Below are positions 1 through 8,555 of a stretch of DNA of 64,000 nt, in pieces. This stretch comes from Dysgonomonas sp. Marseille-P4361 (GTDB lineage Bacteria > Bacteroidota > Bacteroidia > Bacteroidales > Dysgonomonadaceae): NCBI RefSeq assembly GCF_900343125.1, contig NZ_OPYL01000010.1:38720-102719 (forward strand), read 5' to 3'. Within the stretch, counting starts at the first letter, position 1, and every line of letters starts with the position of its first letter. A model generated the notes under the pieces. It did not search any database, was not told the origin of the DNA, and was given only the letters and a program-made list of their open reading frames with translations. The position numbers and the translations under genes are program-made.

Positions 1-295
1 GAGCTTTCACAATCTGATTATAATTCGTCCCAACCATGCGGTATTGACCAAAAAAGGTAGTTAATCGCATATAATAATCCTGTACACCTTTATCTATTTT
101 GACCACTTTGAAAGGTTTATTGAAAATACAAGAGGTAATAAAGTGTGACTTCATAGCTTTACCAGATTGTTCAAATAGGGAAAGAAACTTCGCATTTTCT
201 ACGCTATTGAGATAAATTACATAACGATGTATTGCAGGATCGTTCTTTGGACGTCTGCCTACTCTACGTTTTTGAGGATCATTGTTTGGTTTCAT
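1..295 (-). CDS. mobC: MobC-like mobilisation (relaxosome accessory) protein, partial
   Basis: This gene reads leftward from an ATG at 295 and runs off the window, so only about 98 residues are seen. The N-terminus is basic (KRRVGRRPKNDPAIHRYVIY), followed by a short ribbon-helix-helix-like region and the motif GTNYNQIVKAL. The same layout and a GNNYNQ motif occur in the intact homologue at 32467-32904, which sits just upstream of a relaxase. MobC-type proteins bind oriT and help the relaxase nick it. A relaxase gene is therefore expected just outside the left edge; that is inference. The upstream region (355-408) holds an oriT-like inverted repeat, as in the second element. Confidence 0.75.
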   Translation of the reverse strand, partial: MKPNNDPQKRRVGRRPKNDPAIHRYVIYLNSVENAKFLSLFEQSGKAMKSHFITSCIFNKPFKVVKIDKGVQDYYMRLTTFFGQYRMVGTNYNQIVKA

Positions 296-354
296 ACAAC
301 AAAAAATTAATGAATAAAATTATGACTTCGGAATAATTTTCTCCCCCTGAAAGG

Positions 355-408
355 GCAAGGGTTTTGAGGCACGGAAATTTATTTCAAGTGCTTCAAAACA
401 TACCTTGC
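355..408. other. Putative oriT-like inverted repeat upstream of the mobC-like gene
   Basis: An 18-nt left arm (355-372) faces an imperfectly complementary 21-nt right arm (388-408) across a loop containing GGAAATTTATTTC. The mobilisation region of element 2 has the same architecture and nearly the same loop (GGAATTTATTTCC) at 32997-33053, although the arm sequences differ. Position just upstream of mobC is usual for oriT in Bacteroidetes mobilisable elements. The nic site is not identified, so the oriT call is inference. Confidence 0.45.
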
Positions 409-893
409 TGTATTCTGACGAATACTAAAATTCATCCGCTGATGGATTGCCCAAAACCAAATTGGAGAGATTATTATCACCCTACAAAGGTAGGGTTGGC
501 TAATCGAATGTCTATCATTGTTTTATCAGACAAAAGATGACGGCAGGGGTCATTAGATGACAGTTAACTTTATGGCTATAAATTTGTTTTTTTAGTGGAT
601 TTTGAGTTAGTTAACTTGTGAATTAACTAACTTAACCTAACAGTAGTTTTTTATCTAATGAATGTAGATTCTAGATAATTTGTTATTGAATTATTTCTCT
701 AGATCATTATTTACAGAATGATAGAATACAATAATTCTTGTATGAATGTATGGCTTAGTCAGTGAATTAACCCATGAATTCATGATACCATGCTTTCACT
801 AGCTCACTAAAGAATGAATTAACCACTGACATCAAAACACAATCGTTGAGTTTTGTTTTTCTTTTTTCAACTGATAAACATTTCTCCTATGAG

Positions 894-990
894 AAGAATA
901 AAATAGACAATACTTTTGAGGGAATACTACCCAATTGGGTGGAGATTCCTGATAAAAATCTGTAAGGCTTGGTATTGGCGTTTTATTCTT
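894..990. other. Structured element shared with element 2 (copy 1)
   Basis: Perfect 10-nt arms AAGAATAAAA (894-903) and TTTTATTCTT (981-990) enclose conserved blocks TAGACAA, CTTTT, AAATCTGTAAGG and TTGGCGTTTTATTC. The same blocks in the same order occur at 34594-34669. This copy has roughly 30 extra nucleotides, including a small hairpin (CTACCCAATTGGGTGG). Arm sequences differ between copies while pairing is kept. Function is unknown: it could be an RNA, a recombination site or a bidirectional terminator without a T-run. Confidence 0.5.
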
Positions 991-1027
991 GAAATATACC
1001 TTTGTGTTCAGATGAAAAAAGGAAAAA

Positions 1028-1052
1028 GCTGAAAGTATGCTCTCAGCCTTAG
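1028..1052. repeat. Hairpin repeat at the downstream edge of the SIR2/nuclease cassette
   Basis: On the minus strand this reads GGCTGAGAG-CATAC-TTTCAGC followed by a T-rich run, which suits a terminator for the SIR2 gene ending at 1083. A near-identical sequence (21 of 25 positions by eye) lies at 6170-6194 on the other side of the cassette, in the same orientation. Confidence 0.55.
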
Positions 1053-1082
1053 AATATCTATCTATATCTTTATAGAAAGCAA

Positions 1083-4000
1083 TTAATTCAGGATATTCTC
1101 GATTCCATTTAATACAACATTTCTAATTTCTGTAAATTCATTTTTATCTAATAATTTACTTTCCCATTTTTGAATATATGATGGAATATTTTCACCCTTA
1201 TTTACGGACAATTTTTTCAAGACAATAACTAGCTTAGCAACAGCCTTTTTATAAATTAATTTATTATGTAGTGTTTCATCTGAATCTTCATGTGTAATAT
1301 TTACTTCTTCAAGAAGATATTCTAAGCCTGTTTCAATATTCCAAAGTATCTCTTTTTCTATTTTATCAGGAGAACTCTTTCCTATAATAGCCATTACTTC
1401 TATAAATCTATGTAACTCAATATCGCTTCGACTTCTGATGTGTTGACTTATTAGTAATAGGAAGTTATGAGTGTCATTATCAATACTTTTAGATAATAAT
1501 GATATAGAGTTTACAGCATCTAATATTCTTTTATCATCTTTTGAAAATAGTTGTTTTGATATATCATTGTACACTCCTTCTTTTGTATCAGGGAATATCT
1601 TTAAAAAAGAACTTCTAGCCTGTAAATCTACCATGCCAAACTCTTTCAATTCATTTAGCAATGATTTTATCTTCTCATACAGATCGGTTACAATTAAATT
1701 TTGATTAGGACACACTACATTAGTAAAGAAATGGATCATATTCGTGAATCGATTCTTAAACTCGTCAGCAGTAGAATCTCCCATAAAGTGATCTCTTGTG
1801 TCTTTCAGATAATGCTTATCTAAATTCCACCATAAAATTACTTTTTTGAGTAGGTCATTTAGGTCATCAGCATTCCATTGATATTTATATTTATTAGATG
1901 CTGTACCATTGATATTGTTAAATAAATCAATTCTACCATCAGTAATTCCTATTGCTGAGCTATTTTTTTCTGATTGTATAGGTAATGTTGATTTAAGAAT
2001 ATATTTCCTTAGTAATTCCTTTGGGTCTATATTGGGAGGACAAGGGAATCCTAAAAAACCGAAATAATAGAACCCTGTTTTTATAGGAAATCCATCTTTT
2101 CCAACATTTGCCCAAATATTTTCAGCAAATGTTTCTAACTGATTTTCTGATAACAAGTCACACTTATGCATAGCTAACAATCTGTAAAAATATGGCTTTC
2201 TAAATAGATTATCCATATCTTCAAGTGAAGTAATCATTGTGTCAACTTCCTCTACCTTGACATGATACTGAATTGACTCTGAAAATGAAAATACATCAAA
2301 AGGAATCAACCTTATTGGATCTGGGAAAGAATCCCATGAGTCATCTTGTTCTACTATTTGGAAGCCGAAAAAGGTCGGAAGTAAATTTTGTAATTCTTTT
2401 TTTGAAAAAGAAGATGTTAGATTATAAGTCAGATTCTTAACATTATCGTGTATTTTACCATATTTATTTCTATCAGGAAAAGAATAGATAGATTTTAATA
2501 AATCTAACATTCTTTCTCTTGTTTGATAGCTACATTTCACACAAAGGCGAGATAATATTTGTGGAATTATTTCTGCTATTAGAATTGCTAACGCTCCATC
2601 CCTTGAGTTCCCTTTTATGATTTCTTCTCTTGAGTTCTGTAAAATATTAATAGATAAGGTTGCATATCTATCTATTTCCTCACATTCCATCAAGGCTAAA
2701 GTCTTTCTTCCCCAAATATCATCTATATTCTGGGAGTTTCCACTTCTAATAAGAGAGTTGAATGCCCAAAATTGAGAGCAAGCACCTAAGCAAGTGATTG
2801 ATTTAAATAATCCTTTATATTCTATCGAAACACCAGGATATTTATAAGGTAAACCTATTTCTTCTCTATATCGTGAATATGCATATGTTCTGGTGATATA
2901 TTTATTTTTGCCTGTACTATAAGTTGTAGTTCGTCTTCCTATTCCAAACTGATATCTACTCTTTTTTTGTTTATAATTATCTGGTGAATCGGTACTTAGA
3001 TACGTTTCAAAATCAGCATGTTCTTCAATTGGATTAATCTTAATATAAGCAATTTCGTTCCATCTACTCTCATAATAATCATTGTCTCTCTCTAAATCCT
3101 TTAATGAGTAGATCTTTGAAGACAAGAATATCGAGTAATTAATTTCTTTTATTAAGAAAAGTAAATATATTTCTTGTGAAACATACTTATAATCAGTCTT
3201 ATTAGAATATGTCTTACTGTTTTCTTTTATATTAGAATATGCCTTTTCTAAAAGTTTTTTTGCTTTGTCAACCTCTCCTAGTTCAGTTAATAAGCTAGCT
3301 TTTCTAGCCAACCAATAAGGCTCACTACTTCTTGTATTCCAGCTACTAAGCTCTCTTCTTACCTTTGGAATATCCAAAAGGAACATATAAAAAAGGCACT
3401 GCTCATAAAAATATTGGTCGAGCTTATCTTGAGTAAATTCTTCTAGATAGGGTTGAAGAGCTATACTTAGCTTTTCCCACTTCTCGATACAACCCTCTTC
3501 TCTATAATATCGTAACATTGATAGCTGTAATTCAAGCCAGTATTCCTTTAATTGATCAAGGCTAACATACTCCAAAATAGTTTCTGGAATAACTTGCTTA
3601 TTGTCATGTCGAAAGAAAGCACTATACTTTGCAATTACACTCTCATATATTTCTATCCAATCATTTAAAATAGGATAAAGGGATTTCACTATTCTCCAGT
3701 TAAATTCATACAAGAAACATATATCTAAAGGCTTTTCTATTTTGTCTAAATGATAAATATAAGAAAAACTATATTCTGTATTTGACCAAAGGCTCTCTCG
3801 AACATCCTTTGGTGCAATAAGCCAATTTGGATATTCCTCTCTATCAGTAGCCCATGCTTCTATAATCTCTTTATATTGAGGGTGTACTTCTTCATTTAAC
3901 TTTATGTGAAAATATTTTTCCTTAGAAGGCCATTTAATTGAATGAATATTTTCTTTTAGGTCTTTTTCTTCTTGTTTTTGAGACAATAAATAATTGAAAA

Positions 4001-4898
4001 AATTTAAGAAGACTTCTTTGTAATCTATAGAAGGAACATTATCTCTTTCTACTATTTGTTCTGCTGAAAGATTATTCTCTTTATTTTTTTCAGAAATTTT
4101 CGATCTAAAGCAAGATATATCTATTAATTTTATTTTTCGTTTATTTAGTAATTTTTCCTGTGTAGGTGTAATATAATTAAAGACTCCTATCAAATAAATG
4201 TATGGCGCATTTTCCCCTAAGTTATCTCTAATCCATCCTACCCAACTATTAAAATAAGGGTCATCTCCCGAAAATCCAATAAGACAAAGAGTATTTTCGA
4301 GCAAAGATTGTTGGACTGTATTTATAAATGGGGCGTAATTCTGAGGATATGTTCTGTAATGTTCTTCCGTGATAATGAGAGGCTCTTCACTTATTGGAAA
4401 AGTGCCATGAAGTTTTATTATTCGAGGTCTCTTTGCTTGAGTTAAAGCAACCTGATTTGTTACTAAATCATATTTATTATCTTTTGCAGACGCTCGTTCT
4501 AGTAAGGTGTCATAATTTGTTGTAAATATATCTACCCATGGTAATTCAAGTAATTTATAATGCAGATTAGATGGCTCAAACGATTTGTCGGGTATTTCAG
4601 TTTCTAAAAGCTCTTTAAGTTTTAAAGAGCTAAATTCTGTTTCAAACTCTTCTGCAAGTTTTAGCACATTTATATAACAACCATCTTTTAACGGGTCTAT
4701 TGGACGATTATGAATATGTTGAAAAAAAGTAGTTCCTAATTCATTCCATGATGGATATTGTATGTGTTTTTCTGTTAGATTTTTCGCATTTTTGCTAAAA
4801 CCAGCTCCAATCATAACACTAGCCCTGCCATTCCAAAGCTTATGTGATATATCATTCAATGAACTAACAATGTTACTAGATATTTTGTATTCACTCAT
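1083..4898 (-). CDS. SIR2-domain defence protein (putative NADase, DSR-like)
   Basis: The 1271-residue protein starts with a SIR2 domain. The NAD-binding motif GAGFSKNA is at 31-38, the TTNYD motif at 126-130 (Asn128) and KLHG at 162-165 (His164), followed by LIGFSGDDPYF near 206-216. The residues expected for NAD cleavage are therefore present. The remaining 950 or so residues have no motif I recognise and look helical, possibly repeat-like; in defence-associated sirtuins such a region senses phage proteins. Known relatives deplete NAD+ after phage recognition and arrest the infected cell. The gene lies 39 bp downstream of a DUF1016 nuclease gene on the same strand, so the two are probably co-transcribed. 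Start ATG at 4898. The family call is firm; the trigger and the exact DSR subtype are unknown. A generic SIR2_2-domain protein without a defence role is the main alternative. Confidence 0.8.
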   Translation of the reverse strand: MSEYKISSNIVSSLNDISHKLWNGRASVMIGAGFSKNAKNLTEKHIQYPSWNELGTTFFQHIHNRPIDPLKDGCYINVLKLAEEFETEFSSLKLKELLETEIPDKSFEPSNLHYKLLELPWVDIFTTNYDTLLERASAKDNKYDLVTNQVALTQAKRPRIIKLHGTFPISEEPLIITEEHYRTYPQNYAPFINTVQQSLLENTLCLIGFSGDDPYFNSWVGWIRDNLGENAPYIYLIGVFNYITPTQEKLLNKRKIKLIDISCFRSKISEKNKENNLSAEQIVERDNVPSIDYKEVFLNFFNYLLSQKQEEKDLKENIHSIKWPSKEKYFHIKLNEEVHPQYKEIIEAWATDREEYPNWLIAPKDVRESLWSNTEYSFSYIYHLDKIEKPLDICFLYEFNWRIVKSLYPILNDWIEIYESVIAKYSAFFRHDNKQVIPETILEYVSLDQLKEYWLELQLSMLRYYREEGCIEKWEKLSIALQPYLEEFTQDKLDQYFYEQCLFYMFLLDIPKVRRELSSWNTRSSEPYWLARKASLLTELGEVDKAKKLLEKAYSNIKENSKTYSNKTDYKYVSQEIYLLFLIKEINYSIFLSSKIYSLKDLERDNDYYESRWNEIAYIKINPIEEHADFETYLSTDSPDNYKQKKSRYQFGIGRRTTTYSTGKNKYITRTYAYSRYREEIGLPYKYPGVSIEYKGLFKSITCLGACSQFWAFNSLIRSGNSQNIDDIWGRKTLALMECEEIDRYATLSINILQNSREEIIKGNSRDGALAILIAEIIPQILSRLCVKCSYQTRERMLDLLKSIYSFPDRNKYGKIHDNVKNLTYNLTSSFSKKELQNLLPTFFGFQIVEQDDSWDSFPDPIRLIPFDVFSFSESIQYHVKVEEVDTMITSLEDMDNLFRKPYFYRLLAMHKCDLLSENQLETFAENIWANVGKDGFPIKTGFYYFGFLGFPCPPNIDPKELLRKYILKSTLPIQSEKNSSAIGITDGRIDLFNNINGTASNKYKYQWNADDLNDLLKKVILWWNLDKHYLKDTRDHFMGDSTADEFKNRFTNMIHFFTNVVCPNQNLIVTDLYEKIKSLLNELKEFGMVDLQARSSFLKIFPDTKEGVYNDISKQLFSKDDKRILDAVNSISLLSKSIDNDTHNFLLLISQHIRSRSDIELHRFIEVMAIIGKSSPDKIEKEILWNIETGLEYLLEEVNITHEDSDETLHNKLIYKKAVAKLVIVLKKLSVNKGENIPSYIQKWESKLLDKNEFTEIRNVVLNGIENILN

Positions 4899-4937
4899 AA
4901 TTAGATAAGCTTATGTAATTTAATAGTAATAATATAT

Positions 4938-6044
4938 CTATTCCTCTTCCAAAGTATTTATCATTCCCTCATAATACTCTCTCAAATGCTTTCTGAGAAC
5001 CTCTTTAGGAATGAGCTTCTGTTTGTATTCAGCAACCATTGTTGGGCTAAGACTTCGACTAAGACTATATTCCACAGCTTCACTGTTTGTGCTCTTACAA
5101 AGTAAGATACCAATACTCGGATTCTCATTTTCTTTTCGTACATCCCTATCAAGCGCTTCCAAATAAAAATCTAGTTGTCCCATATATTCTGGCTTGAATT
5201 TGGTCGTTTTAAGTTCCATCGCAACTAAACATTGTAAGCCCCGATGATAGAATAGCAGATCAACTTTATAATCAGTCATTCCAACTTGTAAACGGTATTC
5301 ATTACCCATGAATATGAAATCCCTACCCAAATCCAGTATAAATTTCTTCATTTGTTCTACTAAACCTTGTTGTAGAGATTTTTCACTATGCACATCTGGT
5401 AGATTAAGAAAGTCAACCATGTAACTATCTTTGAATAGCTGGTTGGCTAATGGATAGGACTCTTTTAACTTTGGAGATTGTTTTGTTTCTCCCAGTAGGC
5501 TACGTTCATAAACGCCAGAATCTATCTGACGGCGAAGCTCTTTTACATATAATTTCTCATTATAAGCCAGTAAAATATAGAATATGCGTTCTTCATCCAA
5601 TTTACATCCCGAAAGAATTTCTAGATGGGAAGACCAATTTATAAGTACAAGTAGTTTTAAGATTTCTCCATCTTTTTCAAATTGTGTCAATTCATTTGAC
5701 ATAATTATAGATTGATTATTTTTGGCAACATCCATTTGTGTCAATCCGATTGACACAAATTCAGGAGAACTATATGTCTCATAGAACTGAACCATTCTAT
5801 ATATAGTTCTTCTATTATATCCTTTTAAATCAGGTTGCTGTTCTTTCAAATACTCAACAAGCTTATTTACAACTCCTGTACCCCAATCTGAATTACGAAT
5901 CTTATTTGATACATATTTGCCTATTTCCCAGTTTGTTAAAATAATTTCGGTATTTACAGCTTGATAGGCTCTGCTACGATGAAAAGAAATAATAGAATAT
6001 ATTTCCTTAAACTCTTTTTGTGTATTATTTATTTCGTATGCCAT
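4938..6044 (-). CDS. DUF1016 family PD-(D/E)XK nuclease (YhcG-like)
   Basis: This is a 368-residue two-domain protein. The N-terminal half (about 10-150) has the DUF1016_N pattern, including NWEIGKYV and GYNRRTIYRMVQFYETY. The C-terminal half is a PD-(D/E)XK nuclease: TDYKVDLLFYHRGLQCLVAMELK supplies the Asp near 258 and the ExK near 277-279, followed by GQLDFYLEALD. YhcG-type proteins are predicted DNA endonucleases, often found next to restriction-modification or other defence genes. It is the first gene of a two-gene minus-strand unit with the SIR2 gene. Whether the two work together or are just neighbours is not shown by sequence. Length is normal for the family and nothing looks broken. 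Confidence 0.85.
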   Translation of the reverse strand: MAYEINNTQKEFKEIYSIISFHRSRAYQAVNTEIILTNWEIGKYVSNKIRNSDWGTGVVNKLVEYLKEQQPDLKGYNRRTIYRMVQFYETYSSPEFVSIGLTQMDVAKNNQSIIMSNELTQFEKDGEILKLLVLINWSSHLEILSGCKLDEERIFYILLAYNEKLYVKELRRQIDSGVYERSLLGETKQSPKLKESYPLANQLFKDSYMVDFLNLPDVHSEKSLQQGLVEQMKKFILDLGRDFIFMGNEYRLQVGMTDYKVDLLFYHRGLQCLVAMELKTTKFKPEYMGQLDFYLEALDRDVRKENENPSIGILLCKSTNSEAVEYSLSRSLSPTMVAEYKQKLIPKEVLRKHLREYYEGMINTLEEE

Positions 6045-6169
6045 TATATATTTATGCTTTATTCAGTAAATTTATCAATTAATTCTGATTATATTCCTAT
6101 AAGTCTTCCCCTCTGAATATATCTTTTAATCTTTCTAGCAATAAGCGGGTGTTAATTTTGAATAAAAGG

Positions 6170-6194
6170 GCTGAAAGTATCCTCTCAACCCTAA
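6170..6194. repeat. Hairpin repeat at the upstream edge of the SIR2/nuclease cassette
   Basis: On the minus strand this forms AGGGTTGA-GAGGATACTT-TCAGCCCT followed by TTTTATTC. That is a plausible terminator for the integrase/regulator unit whose last stop is at 6253. It matches the copy at 1028-1052 in sequence and orientation, so the nuclease and SIR2 genes sit between two versions of one terminator-like sequence. Confidence 0.55.
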
Positions 6195-6252
6195 ATTATT
6201 TAGTTACATAATCATCCCTCAAATATTTTCCTCTATTCTCTGTAATTCCATA

Positions 6253-6642
6253 CTAATTCAAATCGAATGATGAATATTCTCCGATTATTAAATCACAGTC
6301 GAGAATCCTATTTTGAGATTTTCCTAACGAATAGAATATCCATTCACGAAAGGACTTTGTGTAGAGTGCTTCTATTCTAAAACTTAGAAAAACAATTACC
6401 TCTAAATTGTAATATACCCGAATACATTCTCCATGCATCAGACAAGTGTAACGATACTCTTTTGTAACCTCACTTTCTCTCAAAAGATTCTCTTTTAGTA
6501 TTCGATGAATAGTCTTGTTGATAATGCAGACTCACACTCCGAATAAATCAGCAATCTCATTTGCAGTCATCCAAACAGTTCCATCTATCAACTCAATTTC
6601 GATGGTATTCGTTTCTGAAAATTTGATATATCCTGTTTTCAT
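6253..6642 (-). pseudogene. RhuM/phage-regulator-like gene interrupted by an in-frame TGA
   Basis: An ATG at 6642 opens a frame with MKTGYIKFSETNTIEIEL and VWMTANEIADLFGV. It meets TGA at 6532-6534 (by my count) and continues in the same frame as VCIINKTIHRILKENLLRES and then YNLEVIVFLSFRIEALYTKSFREW. Together this is a 129-codon protein resembling small RhuM or phage-antirepressor-type DNA-binding proteins that often accompany Bacteroidetes integrases. The ATG overlaps the integrase stop as ATGA, so the two were translationally coupled. I read it as a nonsense-inactivated accessory gene. Two short peptides, or a sequencing error, are alternatives. Confidence 0.6.
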
Positions 6643-7892
6643 AAAGCTTGTTTGTGGGTCATTTTTCTATTCCTATAAACATTCGCTAGATTTTCCATAT
6701 CTGCACTGAGCTTACTATCAACAATTTTTGCATATATCTGTGTCGTCTTAATATTTGTATGTCCAAGCATCTTAGATACAGTTTCAATAGGGACTCCATT
6801 GGCTAAAGTAATTGTCGAAGCAAAAACATGCCTTGCAACATGGCAGGTAATCGGCTTATCTATTCCACACAAAATACCGATTTCCTTCAAATACGCATTC
6901 ATCTTCTGATTAGAGCATACAGGAAGAATTTTATCGTTAGCCAATTTCCCTTTATATTTTTCTAAAATGGCTTTCGGAATATCCAATAAACGGACATTTA
7001 TATCAACATTGGTCTTTTTACGTTTAGTTATAATCCATAAATTATTATCAAAAGCCTCCTGTATATCGTTGCTAGTCAGATTGGCTACATCTATGTAACT
7101 AAGTCCCGTATAGCTGCAAAAAATAAATACATCTCGTACCTGATCCAATCTATCTATTTCAAATTCTTTGTGGTATATCAAGTCAATTTCCTCTTGAGTT
7201 AATATTTGTCGAACAACCTTTTCATATCTAAATTTAAAATTAGCAAAAGGATCTGCCTTGATATCTGCACCCGTATTCTTTATGTAGTAAAAAACTGCCT
7301 TAAAACGTTGAATGAACTTCATAGCGGTATTATTATTGCATTTATGTTCACTTTGAAGAAATAGAAAGAATTTTTCAATAAAAATAGGAGTGAGTCCTAT
7401 TACTGGAATATCAGATAATTTGTATTCTATTTCAAGAAACTCTTTCACTCGCAATTTAGTCAGCTCGTAGCGGGAATAAGTTGTATGTGTAGTTTGTATG
7501 CCGACCTTGAGTTTATAAAATTCATTGTGTTCCGCAAAATGTACCAGAAGCATTTTCTTTTTACCTGTGTCAATACCTAGAACAATATTTTTAATTTTCT
7601 CAGGTAAAACGTAGCCATAATCATTCAGGTGTCTGTGGTAGATTTCATCTATTTTAACTCGCATAGCATCTAATAAGCGATTAATCTTCATAGAATCAGC
7701 TGATCTACCCAGTACCTTACTATTTGTAGTATCCCAAAGTTCGGGTTTGATTTGCAACTTGGAACTAAATTGAACTTGCTCCTTATTAATCGTAACTCTG
7801 ACCATAATGGAACAATTACCTGATTTGTTCACTTCGTTCTTTCTTAGATAGAATAAAGTTCTGAACGTAGACTTCGTAACAGTTGATTTCAT
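6639..7892 (-). CDS. int: Tyrosine recombinase/integrase of element 1
   Basis: This 417-residue integrase has a Bacteroidetes arm-binding N-terminus (FYLRKNEVNKSGNCSIMVRV), a core-binding SAM-like region (about 110-215) and a catalytic domain. The HVARH box (His near 349, Arg near 352), LGHTN and nucleophile Tyr (IYAK, near 387) are present. The first catalytic arginine is replaced: the usual TGLR reads TGLSYIDV, as reported for the CTnDOT integrase, where Ser also occupies this site. The start lies about 280 bp left of the tRNA-Lys 3'-end fragment at 8172, the usual spot for an integrase near its attachment site. It shares an ATGA overlap with the broken gene downstream. Confidence 0.92.
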   Translation of the reverse strand: MKSTVTKSTFRTLFYLRKNEVNKSGNCSIMVRVTINKEQVQFSSKLQIKPELWDTTNSKVLGRSADSMKINRLLDAMRVKIDEIYHRHLNDYGYVLPEKIKNIVLGIDTGKKKMLLVHFAEHNEFYKLKVGIQTTHTTYSRYELTKLRVKEFLEIEYKLSDIPVIGLTPIFIEKFFLFLQSEHKCNNNTAMKFIQRFKAVFYYIKNTGADIKADPFANFKFRYEKVVRQILTQEEIDLIYHKEFEIDRLDQVRDVFIFCSYTGLSYIDVANLTSNDIQEAFDNNLWIITKRKKTNVDINVRLLDIPKAILEKYKGKLANDKILPVCSNQKMNAYLKEIGILCGIDKPITCHVARHVFASTITLANGVPIETVSKMLGHTNIKTTQIYAKIVDSKLSADMENLANVYRNRKMTHKQAL

Positions 7893-8171
7893 AACACATC
7901 TTTTTTAAGTGTTTAAAACTAGAATTTGTTGTTAGAAGTCAGGGTGACAAAACGCTGCCAATATTCGACAAATGAAATAGTTATGACCTTATTCGTTACG
8001 GTTTTATTAAAATGTGAAGTCCGTAACGATACCGTAACGATTCGTTGTCTTTAATAGGTAATAAAGTGGCTGATGATGTCTTTGTGTAGAAAATAAAAAA
8101 CTCCCTAAAATGCTATTCTAGAGAGTTTTGTCTTGATTTGGCAGTTTGTTGTCTCCAACTTGCTGTCCTTT
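7893..8171. other. Right-end region of element 1: repeated sites and tRNA-type terminator
   Basis: There is no gene here. CCGTAACG occurs at 8021 and again 11 bp later at 8032, with the inverted form CGTTACGG at 7994-8001; these are candidate integrase arm or excisionase sites. A hairpin (8101-8125, arms CTCCCTAAA and TTCTAGAG) precedes a T-run when read on the minus strand. This is the position of a terminator after the tRNA 3'-end copy at 8172. Confidence 0.5.
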
Positions 8172-8191
8172 AGGTGACCTCGGAGGGGCTC
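8172..8191 (-). other. Attachment-site remnant: 20 bp of the tRNA-Lys 3' end
   Basis: The bases are identical to 57641-57660, which is the acceptor and T-arm end of the tRNA-Lys gene plus its 3' flank. Similarity continues weakly for another few bases and then stops. Too little remains for a tRNA. The position between integrase 1 and the sugar-utilisation locus marks the junction of elements 1 and 2. Confidence 0.65.
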
Positions 8192-8555
8192 AAACTCCTT
8201 TTATAATGGACACTTATTCAGAGCCTTTAAAGGTAATCTTTTACAAACTCCACCTATTTCACCTTAATTCTAATTCGTCATTTTGCAGATGATTTTTCAA
8301 TGTAAAGTAACATTTTTTTTTGCAAGTTGTACAATACTTATAAAATCATTTATATATAATTAAGATTATCAATTGAATCATGGCATTTATTCAAAGTAAT
8401 ATTAAAATAGGTTTGAGTATCTAATTCTAATTGAAAGGACTTTCTTATAAAAATCAATGATTTTAAATGATGGTTTATCACTTTTAATAAGCTTTAAATC
8501 TTGAAAACTAGTTATTGATTTCACTTATTCGAAATTTAGGATAGCGCTATTAGAT
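8192..8555. other. Left-end region of element 2
   Basis: I see no gene here. TCCACCTATTTCACC at 8249-8263 matches 36052-36066 with one difference. The two sites lie just inside the two attachment-site copies of element 2, so they are candidate integrase-binding sites. The rest is AT-rich sequence. Confidence 0.45.

Larger units (their letters stand above)
296..1082. other. Non-coding region between the mobC-like gene and the defence cassette
   Basis: I see no credible gene here. The stretch holds an oriT-like inverted repeat (355-408) and a palindromic patch at 603-640 where GTTAGTTAAC and ATTAACTAAC face each other. AT-rich half-repeats GTCAGTGAATTAA and GAATTAACCACTGAC lie around 758-832. 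A structured element shared with element 2 follows (894-990), then a hairpin shared with the other side of the cassette (1028-1052). The density of palindromes fits transfer or regulatory functions of a mobile element. Confidence 0.6.

Noticed and set aside
1083..4898. Metabolic sirtuin deacetylase
   Set aside because: Length of 1271 residues, the SIR2_2-type motif spacing, pairing with a nuclease and location in a mobile element fit defence proteins better.
6530..6536. Stop-codon recoding (selenocysteine or altered code) in the RhuM-like gene
   Set aside because: The other interrupted gene in the window has TAG rather than TGA, no recoding hairpin was seen, and intact genes nearby use all stops normally.
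8172..8260. A second tRNA-Lys gene
   Set aside because: Only 20 bp of the 3' end match; D-arm, anticodon arm and acceptor 5' strand are absent.
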